64,000 bases of DNA from Campylobacter sp. 2014D-0216. GTDB lineage: Bacteria; Campylobacterota; Campylobacteria; Campylobacterales; Campylobacteraceae. This document shows positions 35,566 through 45,299 of this stretch, in pieces. The notes under the pieces were generated by a model. The model did not search any database. It was given only the letters and a program-made list of their open reading frames with translations, and had not been told where the DNA came from. The stretch spans positions 1,116,001 to 1,180,000 of the forward strand of contig NZ_CP063089.1 in NCBI RefSeq assembly GCF_014931215.1, read 5' to 3'. The position numbers and the translations under genes were made by a program. How positions within the stretch are numbered: position 1 is the stretch's first letter; each line of letters starts with the position of its first letter.

Positions 35566-38500
35566 ATGAAAAGACAACTTTTGGCTTTTGGAGATATTAA
35601 AATTTCTATTTTTTTATTTTTAATTTTTGCCCTATTTTGTGCTTTAGCTACTTTTATTGAAAGTGCTTATAATACACCAACAGCTTGGGCAATGATCTAT
35701 GGTACTTCTTGGTTTGGTTTTATACAACTCATACTTGGAATTAACCTTTTAGCGGCTCTTTTTAAATACAAAATGTTCAACAAGAAAAAAATACCGCTGT
35801 TAATTTTTCATATCTCATTTTTATTTATCTTGTTAGGTTCTGCTATGACTAGATACACAGGATTTGAAGGAAATTTACACATTAGAGAAAATGAAAAAAA
35901 CAACATCATAGAAACTTCAAAAAGCTATATCTACATAGCAGCTTTAAAAGATGATAAAGTATATAGCGCCTCAAAATCTGAATATATCGCAACCTTGCCT
36001 TTTGTAAACGATTTTTCATTTGATTTGATTTTACCAGATGAAAAAGCTCAAATTGCATATGAAAATTTAATTCTAGATGCAAAAGAAATTTTCATAGATG
36101 ATAATCACTCTGCACCGCTGTTGTCTTTAATGCTTTCAAAAAATAACGAATCAAAAGAACTTCTTTTTCAAGCAGGTGATGTAGAAAATATTGATGGGGT
36201 TAATATTGCTTTTTTAAATGATACTGTACCAAGTCCTTATATCAAAATCGATAAAGATTTAAAAATCAGTGCTGATTTTGACTTAAAATACATGTCAATG
36301 AGCGATGGAAAAGAAAATGTTTTAAAGGCAAAGCAAAAAGCACAAGCTAAAGATTTAAGACTGTACTCTTTCAATGACATTAATCTTGTTGTTAAATTTG
36401 CTTCACTGCATGGTAAAAAAACTTTAGAAGGTGTTAACCAAGCTCAAGATGAAAGCTTTTTAACTTGGTTTAAAAATAGCTGGATAGAACTCAGTCGCAA
36501 TGCTTTAATATCTTTATTTGGCGAGCCAAAATATTGGAATAATGCACTATTAAACCACGTTAAAGATTTTGCACAAAGCACTCAATACATGCCAACCCAA
36601 CTTTCAGACAATGCTATCAATGCATTAAAATTAAAACTAAGTTACAAAGGTGAGTCTAAGGAAGTCTTTTTAGTAGAATACAACTCGCCTATTCGTATTG
36701 ATGTAGCAGGTCAGCCTTTCTTTTTAAGATGGGGTCCTAAAGGAATAGAAATGCCATTTGAAATGTATCTAAAAGATTTTGAATTAGAACGCTATCCTGG
36801 TTCTATGTCTCCTATGTCTTATGCAAGTTATGTAGAAATTGACAATGCGGATAAAAAATTAGAATACAAAATATTCATGAATAATGTCTTAGACTATCAA
36901 GGCTATAGATTTTATCAAAGCTCTTATGATCAAGATGAGCTTGGTACCATACTTTCAGTTAACAAAGATCCAGGGAAAATTCCAACCTATATTGGGTATT
37001 TTTTACTTACACTAGGAATGTTTTTAAATATTTTAAATCCTCACTCAAGGTTTAGAACCCTAGCTAGATTAATCAACCAAGACACACTAAAAAAGACTAG
37101 TGTTGTTTTAGCTTTCGCTTTCATGCTATTTAGCACATCTAATTTACATGCGATTGAGCCTATTAAGGTTGATGAAAACCACGCCAAAGAACTTGCTTCT
37201 TTAGTAGTACAAAAGCCTGATGGTAGAATGGTGCCTTTTAATACTCTAGCTATGGAAGTATTAGAAAAAATTCACAAAAGCACAACTTTCCAAGGTCAAA
37301 GCGCAGAAGCAACCATTATATCAATGATTTTTGATGGAAGTGCATGGTATGATAAAGACATCATTTTCATGCCAACTAGTCGCTTAGTAAATGATGAAAT
37401 TTCTAAAATTTTAGGCATTGAGCCTAGGTCTTATACTAGCTTTAAAGATTTTTTCACAACCGATTCTTATAAACTACAAAAATACGTAGAAAATGCCAAC
37501 AGAAAAAATCCAAACCGCAGAAGTGTTTTTGATAAAGAAATCATCAAGCTTGATGAAAGAGTTAATATTGTAAATTTGATTTTTTCAGGTGATATTTTTA
37601 GATTTATTCCTTTACAAAATAGCACCAACAATCAGTGGATTGCGCCGCGCGAAGCTTATATTGGTTTAAAAGGCGAAGAAGGTGCGGAAGTAAGACTTAT
37701 CTTAGAAAATTACTTCAAGGCAGTGAGCAACTCCCTTGCTCATAATAACTGGGAAGAAGCAACTAAAAATCTAAATATCATCAAAGATTATCAGGCAAAA
37801 TACGGCCATGAAGTTATGCCAAGTGCTAAAAAAATTAGCACCGAAATCTTTTTCAATAAAAGTCAAATTTTTGTAAACCTAGCACCTCTTTACTTGTGTG
37901 CAGGATTTTTGCTTTTGATTATTGTTTTTATCAAAATGCTTATGCCAAAAATTCGTATTGATTTTATTTTTAAATGTGTTTATGTGTTTAACATCGTAGC
38001 ATTTTCCATCCATACACTAGGCTTGGCTTTGCGTTGGTATATAGCAGGCCGCGCACCATGGAGCAATGCTTATGAGAGTATGGTTTACATCGCTTGGGCT
38101 TTATCTTTATCTGGTATTTTCTTCTCAAGAAAAAGCCCTATTGCGCTATCGCTAACTTCAATTTTAGCTGGGGTTACCTTAGGAGTAGCTCATCTTAGTC
38201 AAATGGATCCGCAAATTACTAATTTAGTTCCTGTATTACAGTCTTATTGGTTAACCATACATGTTTCAGTTATTACTGCTAGTTATGGATTCTTGGGATT
38301 ATGTGCGTTGTTAGGTATCTTTGTACTTATTTTGTTGTGTATGTTAAAAGTTAATGGAAAACACAATGAAAACATCTTAAGAAACATCACAGAAGCAACA
38401 AGAATTAACGAAATGGCAATGATTTTAGGACTTTGCTTACTCACTGTGGGAAATTTCTTGGGTGCTATATGGGCAAATGAAAGTTGGGGAAGATACTGGA

Positions 38501-38796
38501 GCTGGGATTCTAAGGAAACTTGGGCATTAATTAGTATTTTAGTTTATGCAGCTATTTTACACATTAGAATGGTTCCAAAATGGGCAAATCAATACACTTT
38601 TGCTGTATGCTCTATGTTTGCTTATTGGGTAATCATTATGACTTATTTTGGTGTAAATTACTTTTTAACCGGTATGCACTCTTACGCAGCGGGTGATTCT
38701 GTAAAAATTCCTGATTATGTGTATTGGGGCTTTTTATTCATGGTATTGTTAAGCTTAATAAGTCGATCTAAAAAATCTTATGCAAGAAAATTATAA
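35566..38796 (+). CDS. ccsBA: Fused cytochrome c biogenesis protein CcsBA (system II)
   Basis: A 1076-aa membrane protein that exports heme and ligates it to CXXCH apocytochromes. The N-terminal half is the ResB/CcsB-type part with a large periplasmic loop; the C-terminal third is CcsA-like, with the heme-binding WWD motif as WGRYWSWDSKETWAL and flanking histidines (SIHTLGLALRWY, TIHVSVITASYGFLG). The fusion is characteristic of epsilonproteobacteria. It serves petC and the small cytochromes here. C. jejuni Cj1013c occupies the same place after livF. Confidence 0.95.
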   Translation: MKRQLLAFGDIKISIFLFLIFALFCALATFIESAYNTPTAWAMIYGTSWFGFIQLILGINLLAALFKYKMFNKKKIPLLIFHISFLFILLGSAMTRYTGFEGNLHIRENEKNNIIETSKSYIYIAALKDDKVYSASKSEYIATLPFVNDFSFDLILPDEKAQIAYENLILDAKEIFIDDNHSAPLLSLMLSKNNESKELLFQAGDVENIDGVNIAFLNDTVPSPYIKIDKDLKISADFDLKYMSMSDGKENVLKAKQKAQAKDLRLYSFNDINLVVKFASLHGKKTLEGVNQAQDESFLTWFKNSWIELSRNALISLFGEPKYWNNALLNHVKDFAQSTQYMPTQLSDNAINALKLKLSYKGESKEVFLVEYNSPIRIDVAGQPFFLRWGPKGIEMPFEMYLKDFELERYPGSMSPMSYASYVEIDNADKKLEYKIFMNNVLDYQGYRFYQSSYDQDELGTILSVNKDPGKIPTYIGYFLLTLGMFLNILNPHSRFRTLARLINQDTLKKTSVVLAFAFMLFSTSNLHAIEPIKVDENHAKELASLVVQKPDGRMVPFNTLAMEVLEKIHKSTTFQGQSAEATIISMIFDGSAWYDKDIIFMPTSRLVNDEISKILGIEPRSYTSFKDFFTTDSYKLQKYVENANRKNPNRRSVFDKEIIKLDERVNIVNLIFSGDIFRFIPLQNSTNNQWIAPREAYIGLKGEEGAEVRLILENYFKAVSNSLAHNNWEEATKNLNIIKDYQAKYGHEVMPSAKKISTEIFFNKSQIFVNLAPLYLCAGFLLLIIVFIKMLMPKIRIDFIFKCVYVFNIVAFSIHTLGLALRWYIAGRAPWSNAYESMVYIAWALSLSGIFFSRKSPIALSLTSILAGVTLGVAHLSQMDPQITNLVPVLQSYWLTIHVSVITASYGFLGLCALLGIFVLILLCMLKVNGKHNENILRNITEATRINEMAMILGLCLLTVGNFLGAIWANESWGRYWSWDSKETWALISILVYAAILHIRMVPKWANQYTFAVCSMFAYWVIIMTYFGVNYFLTGMHSYAAGDSVKIPDYVYWGFLFMVLLSLISRSKKSYARKL

Positions 38797-38807
38797 GAAA
38801 GGAATAA

Positions 38808-39233
38808 ATGAATAATACTCTTTTTGTTTTTTTAATTATTGCTTTAGTGGTGGTTATTGCACTTGGAGTTATTTTGATTTTATTTTTTACACACAAAGAC
38901 AAACAACCCAACAAAACCAACATAAACAAAACTCCAAAAATAAGCGGCATAGAAGATTTTATCTCCAAAGCCAATGCCGCAAAAAATTCGCAAGAAATTC
39001 AAGCATTAATCTTGCAATTTCTCAATTCACAAAAACTCGGATCTAATCCAAAAGATAGTGCAACCAAAAGAAAGCTTGATTTCATAAGCGCTATCTCAGC
39101 TAATGCCAATGCTACCCCTAAAAACATCTCTTTTTTAAACAATGAACTAAAAAAAAGATATAGCACCTTAAAAAAAGAAATCGATGCATATGAACAAATA
39201 GGTTTAGCAAAAAGAAAAATGAGACAATCTTAA
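38808..39233 (+). CDS. Small membrane-anchored protein of unknown function
   Basis: A 141-aa protein with one N-terminal helix (VFLIIALVVVIALGVILILFF) and a basic, Asn/Lys-rich cytoplasmic domain. It lies between ccsBA (11 bases) and lepA (9 bases), as C. jejuni Cj1012c does after ccsBA. Family not recognised. Confidence 0.75.
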   Translation: MNNTLFVFLIIALVVVIALGVILILFFTHKDKQPNKTNINKTPKISGIEDFISKANAAKNSQEIQALILQFLNSQKLGSNPKDSATKRKLDFISAISANANATPKNISFLNNELKKRYSTLKKEIDAYEQIGLAKRKMRQS

Positions 39234-39242
39234 GGTTTGCAA

Positions 39243-41033
39243 ATGAAAAATATTAGAAATTTCTCCATTATAGCCCATATTGACCATGGTAAAAGCACTC
39301 TAGCTGATAGAATTATTAGTGAATGTGGAGCCATTAGCGATAGACAAATGAGTGCACAGGTGATGGATACCATGGATATAGAAAAAGAACGTGGTATAAC
39401 CATTAAAGCTCAATCAGTACGCTTAAACTATAGGTTAAACAACGAGGAATATATACTCAATCTAATCGATACTCCAGGCCATGTTGACTTTTCATATGAA
39501 GTAAGTCGCTCTTTGGCAAGTTGTGAAGGTGCATTGCTTGTCGTAGATGCTTCTCAAGGTGTTGAAGCACAAACTATCGCAAATGTATATATAGCTTTAG
39601 AAAATAATCTTGAGATCATTCCAGTTATCAACAAAATCGATCTTCCATCAGCTGATATTGAAAAAGTCAAACACGAAATCGAACATATCATAGGAATTGA
39701 CTGCTCTAATGCTATTTGCGTTAGTGCAAAAACAGGTGTGGGTATACAAGAACTGATAGAAACCATCATTACCAAAGTTCCTGCTCCAAAAACAGATGAT
39801 GAAGCTCCTACAAAAGCTTTGATTTATGATTCATGGTTTGATAACTACTTGGGTGCTTTAGCACTTGTGAGAATTTATGAAGGAAATATCGCCAAAAATG
39901 ATGAAGTTTTGGTTATGAGCACCGATAAAAAACATCTCGTGCAAGATCTTTTCTACCCTCACCCACTAAGCCCTATTAAAACAAAAAAATTAGAATCTGG
40001 TGAAGTGGGCGTGATCGTACTTGGGTTAAAAAATGTGGCCGATGTTCAAGTGGGCGACACCATCACTTTAACTAAAAATAAAGCAAAAGAAGCCATAGGT
40101 GGATTTGAAAAAGCAAAAGCTTTTGTCTTTGCGGGATTATATCCCATAGAAACAGATAAATTTGAAGATCTTAGAGATGCTTTGGATAAATTAAAACTTA
40201 ATGATAGCTCTATCACATACGAACCCGAAACCTCTCTAGCTTTAGGTTTTGGCTTTAGAGTTGGCTTTTTAGGTCTTTTACATATGGAAGTCATTAAAGA
40301 AAGACTTGAACGCGAATTTAATCTTGATCTAATCGCTACTGCACCAACCGTTACTTACGAAATTTACCAAACCGATGGAGAGATTTTAAAAATTCAAAAC
40401 CCAAGCGAACTACCTCCTGTTAATAAGATTGATCATATTAAAGAACCTTATGTAAAAGCTACCATTATCACACCAAGTGAATATCTAGGCAATCTCATCA
40501 CATTATTAAACCGCAAACGTGGTATGCAAGTAAAAATGGACTATATCACTCCTGAACGCGTGCTACTAGAATACGATATACCTTTAAATGAAATTGTTAT
40601 GGATTTTTACGACAAACTTAAATCACTCACTAAAGGTTATGCGAGTTTTGATTATGAGCCGATTGAATTTAGAGTAGGAGATCTTGTCAAGCTTGATATT
40701 AAAGTCGCTGGAGAAAATGTTGATGCACTTAGTATTATAGTGCCTAATGAAAAAGCATTAAGCAAAGGCAGAGAGCTAGTAAAAGCAATGAAAGAAATTG
40801 TTCCAAGACAACTTTTTGAAGTTGCTATTCAAGCAAGCATAGGCAACAAAATCATCGCAAGAGAAAATGTCAAATCTATGGGTAAAAATGTAACCGCAAA
40901 ATGCTATGGAGGAGATATCACTAGAAAAAGAAAACTTCTTGAAAAACAAAAAGAAGGTAAAAAAAGAATGAAAGCCATTGGCAAAGTACACTTGCCACAA
41001 GAGGCATTTTTAAGTGTTTTAAAAATAGACTAA
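39243..41033 (+). CDS. lepA: Elongation factor 4 (LepA)
   Basis: A 596-aa ribosome-bound GTPase. G1 [11 protein letters not shown]2 region RGITIKAQ, G3 DTPGHVD and G4 NKIDLPSAD are intact; the LepA-specific C-terminal domain ([21 protein letters not shown]) is present. ATG at 39243 chosen over TTG 39237 because TAAGG at 39231-39235 gives correct spacing. Confidence 0.97.
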   Translation: MKNIRNFSIIAHIDHGKSTLADRIISECGAISDRQMSAQVMDTMDIEKERGITIKAQSVRLNYRLNNEEYILNLIDTPGHVDFSYEVSRSLASCEGALLVVDASQGVEAQTIANVYIALENNLEIIPVINKIDLPSADIEKVKHEIEHIIGIDCSNAICVSAKTGVGIQELIETIITKVPAPKTDDEAPTKALIYDSWFDNYLGALALVRIYEGNIAKNDEVLVMSTDKKHLVQDLFYPHPLSPIKTKKLESGEVGVIVLGLKNVADVQVGDTITLTKNKAKEAIGGFEKAKAFVFAGLYPIETDKFEDLRDALDKLKLNDSSITYEPETSLALGFGFRVGFLGLLHMEVIKERLEREFNLDLIATAPTVTYEIYQTDGEILKIQNPSELPPVNKIDHIKEPYVKATIITPSEYLGNLITLLNRKRGMQVKMDYITPERVLLEYDIPLNEIVMDFYDKLKSLTKGYASFDYEPIEFRVGDLVKLDIKVAGENVDALSIIVPNEKALSKGRELVKAMKEIVPRQLFEVAIQASIGNKIIARENVKSMGKNVTAKCYGGDITRKRKLLEKQKEGKKRMKAIGKVHLPQEAFLSVLKID

Positions 41034-41055
41034 TCCCTAGTATTACACTAGGGAT
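41033..41055. terminator. Bidirectional terminator between lepA and a convergent gene
   Basis: Perfect 9-bp stem ATCCCTAGT / ACTAGGGAT with loop ATTAC, beginning at the last base of the lepA stop codon and ending 5 bases before the convergent stop. Confidence 0.75.
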
Positions 41056-41060
41056 ATAAA

Positions 41061-41681
41061 TCAAGCATTGATATCTAAAGAATTTCCACCCAATTCATTA
41101 ATTTTTTGAGTGACTTTTTCAATAGCCTTATCAATTGTCTCATAGCTTATATCAGGAAGTTTACCACCCCACATTTTTTCCGCTTGCGCAAATCCTGCTT
41201 TTAAGCCTTCTAGACCTTTTTGAAGTTTTTCCATATCTTCACCAGCCCCATTAATAACAAAATCAGCCAATCTTTGAGATGTTTTTGCTACACCAAAATA
41301 CCCATCTTCACCAACAAGTTCTTTTGCTTCATCAGCGCTTAAACCAAGTATATCCTTACCCTCATAACCCGTAGCACTAAAATCTACATTAGACAAAATC
41401 GCTGTTAAAGAATCCTGAGAATAAGCACCTTGAAAAATACCTGCTTGTGCTAGGTTATTTGACGAGCCTACATTAAATGCTTGCTGCATAAAACTTATAG
41501 TGTAAAGTTCAGTAATTCCTTTACCACCTATACTAGCAAGCTTACTTAGCTTTTTCTCATCAATATCTTTTGTGCTATTAGCACTTTTAGTATTGGCATC
41601 TTCAAGCTTTGTATTCAAATCAGCCTTCCTATTGCTAACTTGCGACTCTGCTGCCACACGCGAATACGAATTTATTTGCAT
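41061..41681 (-). CDS. Conserved epsilonproteobacterial protein of unknown function, possibly flagella co-regulated
   Basis: A 206-aa soluble protein without signal peptide. The C-terminal part has GYFGVAKTSQRLADFVINGA and FAQAEKMWGGKLPDISYETI; homologues with this segment are often labelled hydrogenase-4 component G, a label without functional support that I can see. The N-terminus is Ser/Asn/Lys rich. A sigma-28-like promoter lies just upstream. RBS AAGGAGC before the ATG. Confidence 0.78.
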   Translation of the reverse strand: MQINSYSRVAAESQVSNRKADLNTKLEDANTKSANSTKDIDEKKLSKLASIGGKGITELYTISFMQQAFNVGSSNNLAQAGIFQGAYSQDSLTAILSNVDFSATGYEGKDILGLSADEAKELVGEDGYFGVAKTSQRLADFVINGAGEDMEKLQKGLEGLKAGFAQAEKMWGGKLPDISYETIDKAIEKVTQKINELGGNSLDINA

Positions 41682-41709
41682 CCTTGCTCCTTTTTTTGTG
41701 GGTTTTAGA

Positions 41710-41733
41710 AAATCGGATATTTACTATTAAAAT
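41710..41733 (-). promoter_or_regulatory. Candidate sigma-28 (FliA) promoter
   Basis: Minus strand: TTTTAAT-like -35 (41727-41733), 11-base spacer, then CGATTT (41715 to 41710), matching the CGATAT/CGATTT -10 of Campylobacter FliA promoters. The predicted 5' leader is about 20-25 bases with an AAGGAG RBS. By-eye match only. Confidence 0.4.
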
Positions 41734-41818
41734 TTACATTAAGGTAAAAATAAAGCCTTTTATCATATAATATTTGCATTATATTAACTATAATAGGATT
41801 TTTAAAATCAGGTGAATT

Positions 41819-41899
41819 ATGTTTTTCAAAGATTATTTTATTGAAATTTCAGATCCATATTTTAAAGATACTATAGAAGGCATTGAATCTCTTTATTAG
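41819..41899 (+). other. Possible 26-codon ORF
   Basis: ATG to TAG reading MFFKDYFIEISDPYFKDTIE and six more residues, in the otherwise empty interval before the MATE gene. The RBS is poor. It could be a leader peptide or the remains of a longer gene; weak support. Confidence 0.2.
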
Positions 41900-41948
41900 C
41901 TTATTTTATTCAAAACCTCATGAATAATAAAATTAATAAGGAAAATTT

Positions 41949-43283
41949 ATGTCATTACATCATTTTTATACTAATTTAAACCCTACCATATTGTTTTACA
42001 AATGCGCTTTACCTAATATGGCAAGTGCAGCTTTTATATATTTTTATGTTATCGTAGATGGAATTTTTGTTGGTAGATATCTTGGCACAGATGCTTTAGC
42101 TGCTATGAATTTAGTTCTGCCTTTTATTATGATTAGTTTTGCCTTAGCTGACATGATTGCCATTGGATCATCTGTACAAATTGCAATCAATCTAGGCAAA
42201 GGCAAAATCGAAAAAGCAAGGCGTATTTTTTCTTTTTGTATAGTGTTGATTTTTGGAATTTCTTGTCTTATGGGTCTTCTTGGCTTTTTTCTAGCAAAAC
42301 CTTTAAGCGCTTTCATGGGTGCTGATGAAAATGTACAAGAATTATCAGCTGAATATATGCAAATTTTTGCTTTGTTTGCTCCTTTTACCATGTTAGCTTT
42401 TGCGATGGACAACTATCTTCGGATTTGTGGAAAAACTTTTTATAGTATGTTTGTTAACATCGTTATCGCATTAAGTAATATCATCTTAGATTGGCTTTTT
42501 ATCGTTGTCTTTGGCTGGGGACTTTTTTCAGCCGCTTTAGCAACATGCATAGGAATGCTCTTAGGAACAGTTTTAAGTTTTATACCTTTCATAATAAAAG
42601 ATCTTGTTTTGAAATTTAAAAAACCTATGATTAGCTTTAAAATTCTAAAGAATATCATCTATAATGGCTCTTCTGAATTTTTTTCCAATATCTCAAGCTC
42701 TCTTTATACGATCATAGCCAATGCTATTTTACTCAAAATATCAGGAAATGAAGCTTTAGCGGCATTTTCTATCATTCTTTATCTAAGTTCTTTTGCCTTT
42801 GCATTAATACTATCAATGTGCGATGCAATGCAACCTGCTATTAGCTACAACTATGGTTACAAAAACACTCCAAGAATTAAAATGATATTCAAAAGAATGC
42901 TTTTTGCTTCGTGTGCCTTAGGATTGTTTTTATTTATTAGTGTGTATTTTTACAATGCATATATCGTTTCATTTTTTAATAAAGATGATAATACCGAATT
43001 TGCTCTTTTGGCCCAAAATGCATTAATGCTATTTTCTTTTTCATTTTTACTTAACTGGCTTAGCAAGTTAAGTGCATCATTTTTCACATCACTAGATAAA
43101 CCTATGCTTTCTCTTGCTATTTCGATCACACAAAGTTTAATCTTGCCTTTTATATTTATTCAAATTCTATCACATTATTTTGGACTTAATGGAGTATGGA
43201 TTGCTTCATTTGCAAGTGAAATTTGTATGGTTTTTATCGCTTGTGCATTATTATATAAAACCTTTAAAGATCTAAACTCTTAG
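41949..43283 (+). CDS. MATE family multidrug/Na+ antiporter-type efflux protein
   Basis: A 444-aa protein with about twelve helices in two homologous halves. MATE features include VDGIFVGRYLGTDALAAMNLVLPF at the start and GNEALAAFSIILYLSSFAF in the second half. Substrate unknown. RBS AAGGAAA. The 3' end overlaps convergent hemD by 20 bases. Confidence 0.9.
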   Translation: MSLHHFYTNLNPTILFYKCALPNMASAAFIYFYVIVDGIFVGRYLGTDALAAMNLVLPFIMISFALADMIAIGSSVQIAINLGKGKIEKARRIFSFCIVLIFGISCLMGLLGFFLAKPLSAFMGADENVQELSAEYMQIFALFAPFTMLAFAMDNYLRICGKTFYSMFVNIVIALSNIILDWLFIVVFGWGLFSAALATCIGMLLGTVLSFIPFIIKDLVLKFKKPMISFKILKNIIYNGSSEFFSNISSSLYTIIANAILLKISGNEALAAFSIILYLSSFAFALILSMCDAMQPAISYNYGYKNTPRIKMIFKRMLFASCALGLFLFISVYFYNAYIVSFFNKDDNTEFALLAQNALMLFSFSFLLNWLSKLSASFFTSLDKPMLSLAISITQSLILPFIFIQILSHYFGLNGVWIASFASEICMVFIACALLYKTFKDLNS

Positions 43284-43902
43284 CTAATTTTATGCAAGAG
43301 TTGAGATCTTGCTCCTTGCATAAATACAAATTTGGAAAATTTTGAAGTTTTAATGCTGTACTTTTCCCTATAACTACAACCTTGTCATTTTTCTCTAAAT
43401 GAAAAAAATTCAAAAATCTTTCAACACTTGAAGGAGCGCTAAAAATAAACACACTAGGATGATGAATTTGCTCCTGATTTATCTTAGGCTTTAAGCTAAT
43501 GTTTTCATATACAACAACCTGCTCTAATGCGACACCTTCTTTCAACAAATACTCATCTAAACCTGAGCAAATTTCTCTAGCTCTTAAGTAAAGACATTTT
43601 TTATTTTTAAACTCATGTAAATATTCACTTGCCAAATTTTTACCATAAGCTTTGGTGGGAAATTTTACATTTTTAAAACCAAATTCTTTTGCATAATTAG
43701 CGCTTTTTTCACCCACAGCATATACCATCGTGTCAAAATTAATTTTACTTTTACTAAGCTTCAATGCTTTTAAAGCATTTTTAGAACTGATAATCAAGCA
43801 ATCAAATTTTGAAAAGTCAACTTCAAAATCAAGATAGTTAATTTGACTTAATTGGATAGTCTCCACACCTTCAAATTTTTTATCACCGATAAAATAAATC
43901 AT
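43264..43902 (-). CDS. hemD: Uroporphyrinogen-III synthase
   Basis: A 212-aa enzyme of heme synthesis that cyclises hydroxymethylbilane with inversion of ring D. The sequence family is poorly conserved; recognisable parts are DCLIISSKNALKAL, YAVGEKSANYAKEFG, YLRAREICS and VFIFSAPSSVERFLNFF. Start overlaps thiE by 4 bases. HemB and HemN are also encoded in this window. Confidence 0.85.
   Translation of the reverse strand: MIYFIGDKKFEGVETIQLSQINYLDFEVDFSKFDCLIISSKNALKALKLSKSKINFDTMVYAVGEKSANYAKEFGFKNVKFPTKAYGKNLASEYLHEFKNKKCLYLRAREICSGLDEYLLKEGVALEQVVVYENISLKPKINQEQIHHPSVFIFSAPSSVERFLNFFHLEKNDKVVVIGKSTALKLQNFPNLYLCKEQDLNSCIKLAKSLDL
43267..43310. terminator. Imperfect palindrome in the MATE/hemD overlap
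   Basis: AAGATCTAAACTCT and AGAGTTGAGATCTT form a 14-bp stem with one mismatch around a 16-base loop. Both arms lie inside hemD, and the left arm encodes the last residues of the MATE protein. Probable bidirectional terminator. Confidence 0.5.
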
Positions 43903-44528
43903 GTATTACCTAAAAATATATCATTATAAATATTTCTTAAATTTACACTAGCCATATAAGGATCTTTTGCTTGCATGATAGCTCTAACTACCGCAACTCC
44001 TTGAATATCACATCCTTGAAGCATATTTAAATTACTCTCACTAATCCCACCAATCGCTACCACGGGCAAGGTGCTAAGATTTGCTATTTCTCTTAAGCCT
44101 TCCACCCCAAGCACAGTACAATCTTGCTTACTCGGTGTAGCAAAAACAGCCCCTACTCCAAGATAAGTCGCACCTTGAATATTATCAAGTTCGCTTTTAT
44201 GATTGATCGTAAGCCCAATGATCTTATCCTCTCCTAAAAGCTCTCTAGCTCTTTTTAATGGCATATCTTTTTGACCTATATGCACTCCTTGTGCATTTAC
44301 CCCCATAGCAATATCAATCCTATCATTTATCACCAAAAGAGTGTTGTATTTTTCACACAACACCTTAACCTTTAAAGCAAGATTATAAAATTCTAAAGTA
44401 CTAAGATCTTTTTCTCTAAGTTGTAAAATATCAATTCTTGCTTTTAAAGAAGCTTCTAGAATATTCAAAAATTCCGCTTCGCTTTTGGCACCCTTGCTTG
44501 CAACTAGATAAATTTTAAATGAATTCAT
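43899..44528 (-). CDS. thiE: Thiamine-phosphate synthase
   Basis: A 209-aa TIM barrel joining HMP-pyrophosphate and thiazole-phosphate to thiamine phosphate. Motifs DILQLREKDLS, LLVINDRIDIA, GVHIGQKDMPLKRAR, LGVGAVFATPSKQD and VAIGGI are intact. Start placed at ATG 44528 (MNSFKIYLV, TAAGG upstream), overlapping thiM by 14 bases. Confidence 0.95.
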   Translation of the reverse strand: MNSFKIYLVASKGAKSEAEFLNILEASLKARIDILQLREKDLSTLEFYNLALKVKVLCEKYNTLLVINDRIDIAMGVNAQGVHIGQKDMPLKRARELLGEDKIIGLTINHKSELDNIQGATYLGVGAVFATPSKQDCTVLGVEGLREIANLSTLPVVAIGGISESNLNMLQGCDIQGVAVVRAIMQAKDPYMASVNLRNIYNDIFLGNT

Positions 44529-45297
44529 ATTGTGCCTTATTTTTGATTTTTTCATCGTTTAAATTACTCAACGCATCGATTAAATTTACTCTAAAACTAC
44601 CGCTTCCATTTGAATTTTCTTGTGCTAGTTCACTAGCTATACCAAAACTCAACAAAGCATACAAACTCGCTTCAAATTTATCTTCCAAAATTCCAGCAAA
44701 AGCACCACATAAAGAACCACACATACAACCCGCACCTGTTATTTTTGCAGCCATAGGCGATCCATTATAAATTTTAGCTATTTTATCTTCACTGATAATA
44801 TAGTCCACCTTGCCAGTTACGGCTAAAATCCTTTTGGTTTTTTTAGCATATTCTCTTGCTTTTTCCAAAAACTCATCATGAATAATAAAAGTATTATCCA
44901 CACCTCTAGCTTTTCCATCTAAACCAATTACACTTGCTATTTCAGATGCGTTTGCTTTTATAATGCAAACACCTTTTAAACCAAGCAATTCATAATTAAT
45001 TTGATCTCTTGCTTTGCTTACGCCCAAAGCAACTGGATCAAGCACTATGCTTTTGTTTAAAGCAGCGTATTCCTTAATCGCCTTTAACATGGAATTTGCA
45101 ATAAGCTGATTAATAGTACCTGTATTTAAAACCAAAGCTGAACTTATCTTAGCAAAATCGGCTTGCTCTTCATAAAAATCCGCCATCGCAGCACTTGCGC
45201 CAATGGCAATTGTTGCATTAGCACAATCATTAACGCTAACATAGTTTGTGATATGATGAATTAAAGGTTGTTTTTCTCTTAATGTTTGAATGATCAT
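44515..45297 (-). CDS. thiM: Hydroxyethylthiazole kinase
   Basis: A 260-aa salvage enzyme phosphorylating the thiazole moiety. Motifs PLIHHITNYVSVNDCAN, VLDPVALGVS, AVTGKVDYI and ITGAGCMCGSL (anion hole and catalytic Cys region) are present. ATG 45297 (MIIQTL, AAAAGGA upstream) is preferred over the open frame to 45342. Two bases after thiD. Confidence 0.95.
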   Translation of the reverse strand: MIIQTLREKQPLIHHITNYVSVNDCANATIAIGASAAMADFYEEQADFAKISSALVLNTGTINQLIANSMLKAIKEYAALNKSIVLDPVALGVSKARDQINYELLGLKGVCIIKANASEIASVIGLDGKARGVDNTFIIHDEFLEKAREYAKKTKRILAVTGKVDYIISEDKIAKIYNGSPMAAKITGAGCMCGSLCGAFAGILEDKFEASLYALLSFGIASELAQENSNGSGSFRVNLIDALSNLNDEKIKNKAQYEFI

Positions 45298-45299
45298 TT

